Source of the DNA: Miltoncostaea sp050250915
GTDB taxonomy: Bacteria > Actinomycetota > Thermoleophilia > Miltoncostaeales > Miltoncostaeaceae
Assembly: GCA_050250915.1 (NCBI GenBank)
Contig: JBFWNT010000002.1
Location: 62,001-126,000 of the forward strand
Direction: 5' to 3'
DNA: 64,000 nucleotides
Shown: positions 58,088-64,000 of the stretch, piece after piece
Layout: every line of letters begins with the position of its first letter
Position numbering within the stretch: position 1 is the stretch's first letter
Position numbers and translations under genes: made by a program
The notes under the pieces: generated by a model
Told to the model about the DNA's origin: nothing
The model's input: the letters and a program-made list of their open reading frames with translations, nothing else
The model's database searches: none

Positions 58088-58905
58088 GAGACGATCAGGG
58101 CGAGGATCTCGCGGGAGAGGGCGCCGCCCCGCCATGCGAGCGGCGACTCCCCGGGGTCCTCCACCACCAGCCGCGCGCCATCGATGCGGCGGGCGTACTC
58201 CTCGGCCACCTCGAGCGGGTGGTCGGGGTCGGCGGCGTCGCGGCTGCCGACGACGAGGGTGGGCGCGGCGATCCCCGCGAGCGCGTCCAGGCCGTCGAAG
58301 GCGGCGGTGCGGGGGATGCCGCGCAGGGCCTGGGCCACGGCGTCCGGGTGCGCGTGGCGCCCGAGCCGCTGCAGGATCACCGTCCGCACGGCGTCGCGGT
58401 AGCGGTCGTCCATCGTGAAGGTGCCGAGCGCCTCCAGGAAGCCCTCGGGGCCGCCGCGCTCGAGGCCCTCGGCCATCCGGTCCCACCGGTCCAGGTCGGG
58501 GCTCGGGGCGCCGCGATGGGCGGGCGTCACCACCACGAGGGCGGCCACGCGCTCCGGGTGGCGCAGCGCCAGCCCCACCCCGGTGGCCGAGCCCATCGAC
58601 TGGCCCACGACGGCGGCCTGGTCGATGCCGCGGTCGTCGAGCACGGCGATCGCGTCGGCCACCAGCTCGTCGTAGGTGTAGGCGCCGGGGCCCCCGGCGG
58701 GCCCGGACTCGCCGTGGCCGCGGGCGTCGTAGGCGATCACCCGGTGGCCGGCGCGCTCCATCATCCGCGAGCCGTGGACGACGTAGCGGCGCGTCGCCGT
58801 CAGGCCGTGCAGCAGCAGGACCGGAGGGCCCTCGCCGGCCTCCTCACCCTGGAGCTCGACGCCGTTCCGGACGACGGTGAAGGGCGCCGGCCCGGCGGTG
58901 GACAC
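58084..58905 (-). CDS. Alpha/beta hydrolase
   Basis: 273-residue alpha/beta-hydrolase. PPVLLLHGLTATRRYV holds the oxyanion region, YDARGHGESGPAGG the following turn, and the nucleophile elbow is VVGQSMGSATG. PTLVVGSRDAADPDHP is the usual acid region. Where the catalytic histidine is expected, the C-terminus reads VEDPGESPLAWRGG with no His, so the base is either elsewhere or absent. Substrate unknown. GTG start; it lies 18 bases downstream of a small zinc-ribbon gene on the same strand. Confidence 0.85.
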   Translation of the reverse strand: MSTAGPAPFTVVRNGVELQGEEAGEGPPVLLLHGLTATRRYVVHGSRMMERAGHRVIAYDARGHGESGPAGGPGAYTYDELVADAIAVLDDRGIDQAAVVGQSMGSATGVGLALRHPERVAALVVVTPAHRGAPSPDLDRWDRMAEGLERGGPEGFLEALGTFTMDDRYRDAVRTVILQRLGRHAHPDAVAQALRGIPRTAAFDGLDALAGIAAPTLVVGSRDAADPDHPLEVAEEYARRIDGARLVVEDPGESPLAWRGGALSREILALIVS

Positions 58906-58923
58906 GCGGCGGATCCCCTGGGG

Positions 58924-59067
58924 CTAGGCGGCGATCCCGAGCGGCGCGGCGCAGCCCGGGCAGTAGGGCTCGCCGGCGACCTCGTCGGGCGCGCCGTCGG
59001 CGTCCAGCCAGATCTCGGCGCCCTCGGGGACCGGATGGCCGCAGTCGTGGCACGGAGTGGTGACCAT
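58924..59067 (-). CDS. Small zinc-ribbon protein
   Basis: 47-residue protein with two Cys-x2-Cys knuckles, CHDCGHPVPEGAEIWLDADG then EPYCPGCAAPLG, a complete four-cysteine zinc ribbon. The ATG gives MVTTPCHDCGHP. A CATCCT hexamer lies 7 bases upstream and could be a weak -10. It precedes the alpha/beta hydrolase on the same strand, so the two may be co-expressed. Size and motif make it a credible small gene; function unknown. Confidence 0.6.
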   Translation of the reverse strand: MVTTPCHDCGHPVPEGAEIWLDADGAPDEVAGEPYCPGCAAPLGIAA

Positions 59068-59121
59068 GCGCGGCAGGATGACGTGCGCCTCGGACGGCCT
59101 CCGGTGTGCTGAGATGCGTGG

Positions 59122-60054
59122 ATGGACGCCGTTCCGCCCGGGGATCGCGGCTTGGCCGAGGCGGCGCTCGGCCATCCGGTTCCCGTCGCGCTCGGCGGGG
59201 GGCCGGGCGGCGCCGTGGTCGCGGCGTCGGTGGCCGGCGACCCGCCGCGGGCCCGGGTGGCGTGGGTGGGCCCCGACGGCGCGGTCCTGGCGCGCGTCGC
59301 GACCCCGCCGGCCCGGGCGAGCCGCTGGCGCCCCGTCGTGGCCGCGACCGTCACGGTCGAGATGGCGCCGGAGCTCGAGGACCGGATCCTCGTGGCGCGC
59401 GCCGCTCCCGAGGCGGCCGCCGTGCAGCCGGTGCTGGCGACCGACGCGCCGGTGCCCGCCGTCCCCGTGGGGGAGGACGGCCTGGTGCTGGCCCGGATAC
59501 CCCCGGAGGTCGCGGTGGTGGCGGTGGACGCCCTGGACGCCCGCGGCGAGCCGATCGGCCGGCTCGGGCGGCCGGGCATCTCGGAGCTCACCTTCGACGG
59601 CGCCTCGATCGGCGGGCGGATGGGGGCGACGCACGGGATGGGCGCCGGGATCGGCGCGGGCCGTTGGGCGCCGGGGCTGGCCGACGCCGCGTTCGAGGTG
59701 GGCTACGACCCCTGGCTGCCGCGCTGGATGCCGGAGGGCCTGCAGCGCGGGCGCCCGCGCGTGGAGCCCGACATCGCGTATCCGGTGGCGCCGCCGGCGG
59801 TCGTGATCGCCTGGACGGGCGAGGGCGGGGCCCGCGTGCTGCTGCGACAGGCACCGGCGCCGCTCGCGAGCCCCGACGGCGGGGGCTTCCACGCCCGCGA
59901 GGTCGCGATCGGCGACGCGGTGGGGATGCTCCGCAGCCGCGGGCTCGTCACCCTGGTGTGGGAGACCCCCGACCGCGCCTTCGGCCTCCAGGTCCGGGGC
60001 ATCCCTGACGGCGACGAGGTCGCCCTCCGCGTCGCCCGCTCGGTGGCCCCGTGA
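59122..60054 (+). CDS. Hypothetical protein, possible DUF4367-like C-terminal domain
   Basis: 310-residue protein with no signal peptide or membrane helix. Residues 1-130 are a beta-rich Ala/Val/Pro domain. The middle has a Gly-rich GRMGATHGMGAGIGAGRW linker. From about 190 the sequence LPRWMPEGLQRGRPRVEPDI, then VVIAWTGEGGARVLLRQA and LVTLVWETPDRAFGLQVRGIPDGDEVALRVARS resembles DUF4367-type domains; this is a tentative call. A TGAGAT hexamer 6 bases before the ATG suggests a leaderless start. It overlaps the following frameshifted gene by four bases. Confidence 0.65.
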   Translation: MDAVPPGDRGLAEAALGHPVPVALGGGPGGAVVAASVAGDPPRARVAWVGPDGAVLARVATPPARASRWRPVVAATVTVEMAPELEDRILVARAAPEAAAVQPVLATDAPVPAVPVGEDGLVLARIPPEVAVVAVDALDARGEPIGRLGRPGISELTFDGASIGGRMGATHGMGAGIGAGRWAPGLADAAFEVGYDPWLPRWMPEGLQRGRPRVEPDIAYPVAPPAVVIAWTGEGGARVLLRQAPAPLASPDGGGFHAREVAIGDAVGMLRSRGLVTLVWETPDRAFGLQVRGIPDGDEVALRVARSVAP

Positions 60055-60709
60055 ACCCCTTCGCGACGCCCGAGCGCAACCGGTACTTCGCGGGGCGGCT
60101 CCTCGGGGCCGGCGACCTGCAGCGCGAGCAGGAGTACCACCGGGCGGCGGCGTCCCGCACGGCATGGGCCGCGATGGGCTGGGGGGTCGTCGCCGGGCTC
60201 GGACTCACCGTCGCACCCGGCGCGCAGGGGCCGGAGGTGACCGTCGGGCCGGGGCTGGCGCTCGACGGCATGGGACGCGAGATCGTGCTCCCGTCGCCCG
60301 CGGTGCTCCAGGCCGGGCCGGCGCCGCCCTTCACCGTTCTCCTCGCCCACGCGGAGTCCCGGGCGCGGCGGTTCCGGCCCTCGACGGCCCGGAGGCCGCG
60401 ACGGTCCGTGAGGAGTGGACGCTCCAGGCGGTGCCGGGGGTGACCGCGGCCCCCGCGCCGGCCGCGGATGGCGAGGTGTCCGACCTCGTGCGGTCCGGGG
60501 ACGTCGCCGCCGCGCTCGCGCTCCTGGCGGAGCGCCGGCCGCTCCGGGCGGGGCCCGCAGGCGTCCCGCTCGGGTCGGTGGTCGAGGGCGGCGACGGGGC
60601 CCCCGTCGTGGACGGGTGCTCGCGCCTGGCCGCGGTCACCGCCGCGTCGCTCCTGCCGGTCGTCGCGGCGCTGGTCGACCTGCTCCGGGAGCGGGCCGCC
60701 GGCGACTAG
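60051..60709 (+). pseudogene. Frameshifted gene, tail/contractile-system-associated type
   Basis: The first frame reads NPFATPERNRYFAGRLLGAG, then DLQREQEYHRAAASRTAWAA and GWGVVAGLGLTVAPG, with GPGLALDGMGREIVLPSPAV. This is an N-terminal pattern I associate with proteins near phage-tail-like or contractile injection clusters. Around 60355-60385 it turns into Arg-rich nonsense and stops at 60443. A good continuation (ALDGPEAATVREEWTLQAVP, then VSDLVRSGDVAAALALLAER) lies in the -1 frame and ends at 60709. The join would give about 220 residues. A true mutation, a sequencing error or -1 frameshifting are all possible. The shared CTAG stop supports the second frame. Confidence 0.65.
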
Positions 60710-62127
60710 CGGACGGCGGCGCGGATGACGCGCTCGCAGCCGCGCGCGCGGTCGGCCGGGTCGGCCAGGACCACATCGCGGCCGGCGCCGCACCGCACCC
60801 GGTCGCGCTCGCCGTCGCGCGCGTCGATCACGTCGCGGCCGGGGCCGCCCCGCATGACGTCGCGGCCCGGGCCGCCGATGAGGCGGTCGCCCCCGCGGCC
60901 GCCGATGAGGACGTCGTCGCCGCGGAGCCCGCGGATCACATCGTTCCCGCCCTTGCCGCGGATGACGTCGGCGCCGGCCGTGCCGTACAGCACGTCGTCG
61001 CCGGCGCTCGCGACGAGCGGCGCCAGGGCGATGCCGCGCGTCTGGGCGCCGGAGGGCACCGACGGGGTGCTCTTCGCGGCCAGCCTCCCGCTCGCGCCGA
61101 CGCTGTACTGGAGCACCGCATCGTCGCTGGTGACGTAGACGGACGCGGAGTCCGCGCTCACCGTGATGCTCGTCGGGTGCCCGGCCGCCGGCACGGTGGA
61201 CGGCCGCTCGAGCGCGAGTGAGCCGTCGGAGTTGACGGTGTATTGCGTCACGGCCCCGCTGCCGGGGGCCCCCGGGTCGCCGAGGTTCGCGACGTACGCC
61301 GACGCGCCGTCGGGCGTGAGCGCGATGTCCGCGGGCTGGTCGGCGTTGGTGCCGACGGCGCTGACGCTCTTCGGCGTCAACCGCCCGCCGGCGCCGACGT
61401 CGTACTGGGAGACCGTGTCGCTCCCCAGGTTCGCCATGTACACGGACTGGCCGTCGGCGCTGACGACGACGGCGCCGGCGGGGCCGGTGCCGGCGGCGAC
61501 GATCGCCGGATTCTTGGGGGTCAGCGCGCCGCCCGCCCCGACGTCGAACTGGGCGATGCTCGCCGGGGTGTTCGCGGAGTTGGTCACGAACGACGCGTAG
61601 ACGGACCGCCCGTCGGGCGAGATCGCCACCCCGCCGGCCTTCGTCCCCGCCGGGAGGGGCACGGACGGCCTCGCCTTGGGCACGAGCGTCGACCCCGCCA
61701 CGGATACCGAGTACTGGAGCACCGCGGGCGTGTTGTCGCCCGCGGCGTAGACCGACGTGTGATCGGGCGACACGACGATGGAGACGGCACCGGCCGGCGC
61801 GGCCACCGACGGCGGGTTCTTCGGTCCGAGGGTGCCGTCGGTCAGCAGGTCGTACTGGTCGATGGAGGTCTCGCCGGCGACGTAGACCGAGAACCCGTCC
61901 GAGCTGACCGCGACGTCCTGCGCGGCACCGCTCGTGGCGACGGACGGCGGCGACAGCGCCGCGAGCCCGCCGGCCGCGCCGATGCCGTACTGGAACACCC
62001 CGCCGGTCTCGGTCGCGACGTACGCGCCCTGGTCCGACCGGGCCTGCGCGGGCACGGCGACGGCGGCTCCGAGCAGCGCCGCGAGCAGCATGCAGCGGCG
62101 GAACGGACAGGTGGGCCGGCTGGGCAC
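60706..62127 (-). CDS. Secreted beta-propeller protein with RTX-like calcium-binding repeats
   Basis: 473-residue exported protein. The signal region is CPFRRCMLLAALLGAAVAVPAQA. Six to seven propeller blades with repeating SPDGRSVYA, SADGQSVYMANLGSDTVSQY and TPDGASAYVANLG motifs resemble the lactonase/YncE class. The C-terminus holds hemolysin-type nonapeptides (AGDDVLYGTAGADVIRGKGG, RGDDVLIGGRGGDRLIGGPG), which bind calcium. The GTG start is supported by TTGACC and GAGAAT with an 18-base spacer, six bases before it. Enzymatic activity is not evident. Confidence 0.85.
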   Translation of the reverse strand: MPSRPTCPFRRCMLLAALLGAAVAVPAQARSDQGAYVATETGGVFQYGIGAAGGLAALSPPSVATSGAAQDVAVSSDGFSVYVAGETSIDQYDLLTDGTLGPKNPPSVAAPAGAVSIVVSPDHTSVYAAGDNTPAVLQYSVSVAGSTLVPKARPSVPLPAGTKAGGVAISPDGRSVYASFVTNSANTPASIAQFDVGAGGALTPKNPAIVAAGTGPAGAVVVSADGQSVYMANLGSDTVSQYDVGAGGRLTPKSVSAVGTNADQPADIALTPDGASAYVANLGDPGAPGSGAVTQYTVNSDGSLALERPSTVPAAGHPTSITVSADSASVYVTSDDAVLQYSVGASGRLAAKSTPSVPSGAQTRGIALAPLVASAGDDVLYGTAGADVIRGKGGNDVIRGLRGDDVLIGGRGGDRLIGGPGRDVMRGGPGRDVIDARDGERDRVRCGAGRDVVLADPADRARGCERVIRAAVR

Positions 62128-62205
62128 CGGCGGATTCTCCGTCGGCCCCGTCAAGCAGGTCAACGACACCCGGTGCCCGCCGCCGAAGCGGGTGGGCGCG
62201 CTCAG

Positions 62206-62211
62206 TAGTCT
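62206..62211 (+). promoter_or_regulatory. -10 element of aroA-cmk
   Basis: TAGTCT ending 6 bases before the GTG start at 62218; leaderless transcript predicted. Confidence 0.55.
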
Positions 62212-62217
62212 TGGGAG

Positions 62218-63522
62218 GTGGCGGTCGTGCGCGTTGCCCCGGTCCCCCTGCTGCGCGGCTCCGTCCAGGTGCCGCCGGACAAGTCGCTGACCCATCGGGC
62301 GCTCCTGTTCGGGGCCATCGGCGACCGCGAGGTGACCGTCACGCGGCCGCTCGACTCGGAGGACACGGGGGCCACGCTCGCGCTGGTGGAGGCCTGCCGG
62401 GTGCCGGTGTCCGGGGAGCTCGGCGACGAGGTGCGCGTGTCCGGGCGGGGGCTCCGCGGGCTCCGCCCGCCGCCGCACCTCGACTGCGCCAACGCCGGCA
62501 CGCTGATGCGGCTCGCGACCGGGATCCTGACCGGGCAGTCCGCCGACAACGTGATCCTCGACGGCGACGCGTCCCTGCGCGGGCGGCCCATGTCGCGCAT
62601 CGCCCAGCCGCTCCGCGCGATGGGCGCCCAGATCTTCACGGCCCCCGGCGGGACGCCGCCGGTGGTGGTCAGCGGCGGGGTCCCCCTGCGCGGGGTGGAG
62701 CACCACCTGACCGTCGCGTCGGCGCAGGTGAAGAGCTGCCTGCTGCTCGCGGGGCTCTACGCCGAGGGCACCACGTGGGTCCACGAGCCGGCGCCGTCGC
62801 GCGACCACACCGAGCGGATGCTCGAGGCCGCGGGCGTTCCGCTGCTGCGCGAGGGCGGCGCCGTCGGCGTGGCCGGACCGGTCGAGCGCCTCGCGCTCCC
62901 GGACATGGAGGTGCCGGGCGACTTCTCCTCGGCCGCCGGCCTGCTGGTGGCGGGCGCCCTGCTCGGGGACCCCGAGGTGCGCCTGCCCGGCGTCAACCTC
63001 AACCCCGGCCGCACCGGGCTGATCGGGGTGATGCGGCGGATGGGCGCCGACATCCGGGAGGAGCGCGGCCCCGACGTCGCGGGGGAGCCGTGCGGCACCC
63101 TCGTCGCCGTCCGCGCCGACGCCCTCCGCGCCACCGAGGTGGCGCCGGAGGAGGTGCCGGCGATGATCGACGAGCTGCCGCTGGTCGGCCTGCTCGCCGC
63201 GTTCGCCGAGGGCACGACCGTCGTCCGGGGCGCCCAGGAGCTGCGGGTGAAGGAGAGCGACCGCATCGCCTCGGTCGTCGCCGCGCTCCGCGCGATGGGC
63301 GCCGACGCCGAGGAGCGGGAGGACGGCTTCGCCGTGACCGGGGCTCCGTCGCTGCGCGGGGGCGAGGTGGCGACGCTCGGCGATCACCGCCTCAGCATCC
63401 TCGGGGCCGTCGCCGGCCTCGCCAGCGCGGAGGGGGTCGCGATCGCCGGCTTCGAGGCGGTCGCCGTGTCGTACCCGGGGTTCGCCCGCGACCTCGTCGC
63501 CCTGGGGGCGCTGGCCGCGTGA
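62218..63522 (+). CDS. aroA: 3-phosphoshikimate 1-carboxyvinyltransferase (EPSP synthase)
   Basis: 434-residue shikimate-pathway enzyme, sixth step. The N-terminal VPPDKSLTHRALLFGAIGDREV carries the Lys, Ser and Arg that bind shikimate 3-phosphate. LDCANAGTLMRLATGILTGQ, ASAQVKSCLLLAGLYAEG, PGDFSSAAGLLVAGALL and ELRVKESDRIASVVAALRAMG are all typical. GTG start six bases after TAGTCT. Its stop overlaps the cmk GTG. Works with aroG, aroH, hisC and tyrA in this window. Confidence 0.95.
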   Translation: MAVVRVAPVPLLRGSVQVPPDKSLTHRALLFGAIGDREVTVTRPLDSEDTGATLALVEACRVPVSGELGDEVRVSGRGLRGLRPPPHLDCANAGTLMRLATGILTGQSADNVILDGDASLRGRPMSRIAQPLRAMGAQIFTAPGGTPPVVVSGGVPLRGVEHHLTVASAQVKSCLLLAGLYAEGTTWVHEPAPSRDHTERMLEAAGVPLLREGGAVGVAGPVERLALPDMEVPGDFSSAAGLLVAGALLGDPEVRLPGVNLNPGRTGLIGVMRRMGADIREERGPDVAGEPCGTLVAVRADALRATEVAPEEVPAMIDELPLVGLLAAFAEGTTVVRGAQELRVKESDRIASVVAALRAMGADAEEREDGFAVTGAPSLRGGEVATLGDHRLSILGAVAGLASAEGVAIAGFEAVAVSYPGFARDLVALGALAA

Positions 63523-64000
63523 TCGTGGCGATCGACGGCCCCGCCGGGGCCGGGAAGAGCACGGTCGCACGCGCCGTCGCCCGCCGCCTCGGCGCCGCCT
63601 ACCTCGACACCGGCGCGATGTACCGCGCCCTGACCTGGCTCGCGGCCCAACGGGACGTCGGCCCCGCCGACGCGGAGGCCCTCGTGGCCCTGGCCCGCGA
63701 CGAGCCGATCGGGATCGAGCCCACCGACGACGGCGACCGTGTGAGCATCGCCGGCATGGACGTGACCGACGCCATCCGCGCCCCCGACGTCGCCGCCCGC
63801 GTCTCGGAGGTCTCCGCCCACCCCGGCGTGCGCGAGCAGATGGTCGCGGCGCAGCGCGCCGTGATGGCGTCCGGCTCCTGGGTGTCCGACGGGCGCGACG
63901 TCGGCAGCGCCGTCGTCCCCGACGCCGAGCTCAAGGTGTTCCTGACGGCCTCCCTGGAGGAGCGCGCCCGCCGCCGCCACGCCGACCTGGCCAACCGCGG
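63519..64000 (+). CDS. cmk: Cytidylate kinase, 3' end beyond window
   Basis: First 160 codons of a CMP/dCMP kinase. The P-loop is IDGPAGAGKSTVARAVARRL, followed by YLDTGAMYRALTWLA, the CMP-domain segment VAARVSEVSAHPGVREQMV and WVSDGRDVGSAVVPDAELKVFLTASLEERARRR. GTG start in GTGA overlap with aroA, an arrangement common in Gram-positive genomes. Truncated by the window edge. Confidence 0.93.
   Translation, partial: MIVAIDGPAGAGKSTVARAVARRLGAAYLDTGAMYRALTWLAAQRDVGPADAEALVALARDEPIGIEPTDDGDRVSIAGMDVTDAIRAPDVAARVSEVSAHPGVREQMVAAQRAVMASGSWVSDGRDVGSAVVPDAELKVFLTASLEERARRRHADLANR

Noticed and set aside
1..64000. tRNA, rRNA or insertion sequence
   Set aside because: No cloverleaf-like intergenic segments, rRNA motifs, transposase genes or target-site duplications were noticed; gaps are too short for most.

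Overview
The window is very GC-rich, densely coded bacterial chromosome. Most genes abut or overlap by four bases (GTGA or ATGA). The cell-division cluster lacks ftsA, the peptidoglycan is of meso-diaminopimelate type (MurE has a DNPR motif), ergothioneine genes are present, and a Cheo-type LexA box is used. Together these point to Actinomycetota, probably class Thermoleophilia; the class is an inference from gene content. I see no tRNA, rRNA, CRISPR array, insertion sequence or prophage.

Region 1 (1-2437, minus strand) holds a truncated unknown gene, an ExeA-like ATPase, a Ppx/GppA phosphatase and a small two-helix membrane protein with a LexA box over its -35. Region 2 (2541-19381, plus) is a complete dcw cluster: mraZ-rsmH-ftsL-ftsI-murE-murF-mraY-murL-murD-ftsW-murG-murC-murB-ftsQ-ftsZ. 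It carries murL next to a MurD2-like ligase, which implies D-Glu is made on the nucleotide precursor by epimerisation of L-Glu. ftsZ has its own promoter and a structured leader. Region 3 (19386-28705) has a decayed beta-lactamase-like gene, a secreted protein, the glycine cleavage operon gcvT-gcvH-gcvPA-gcvPB, a LuxR-type regulator, a 738-bp non-coding tract with 191-bp tandem repeats, and a secreted subtilase.

Region 4 (28754-39882) is mostly minus strand: an anchored hypothetical protein, a membrane GGDEF-EAL protein, a two-gene operon of a FeeM-like N-acyl amino acid synthase and a PaaK/LuxE-like adenylate-forming enzyme, and a large LuxR-type ATPase regulator. The two-gene operon has an 18-bp palindrome centred about 43 bases before its predicted transcript start, the geometry of a lux box. 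A probable fluoroacetate dehalogenase and a VanW protein follow.

Region 5 (40050-48813) holds egtB-egtD behind CRP-like sites, a Crp-family regulator, a CPBP protease, trpS, scpA-scpB-rluB-aroH, and a zinc/HTH protein next to palindromic repeats. Region 6 (48845-64000) holds nadB-nadA-nadC (minus), aromatic amino acid genes hisC-aroG-tyrA, an ECF42-like sigma factor with its YCII partner, several small secreted or unknown genes, a frameshifted gene of a tail/contractile-system-associated type, a beta-propeller/RTX protein, and aroA with the start of cmk.

A recurrent feature is a TANNNT -10 hexamer 6-10 bases before the start codon of operon-leading genes, so many transcripts here are probably leaderless. 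The most novel items are the SOS-controlled membrane protein divergent from mraZ, the acyl-amino-acid operon with its lux-box-like operator, the MurL/MurD2 pair inside dcw, and the two families of palindromic intergenic repeats.
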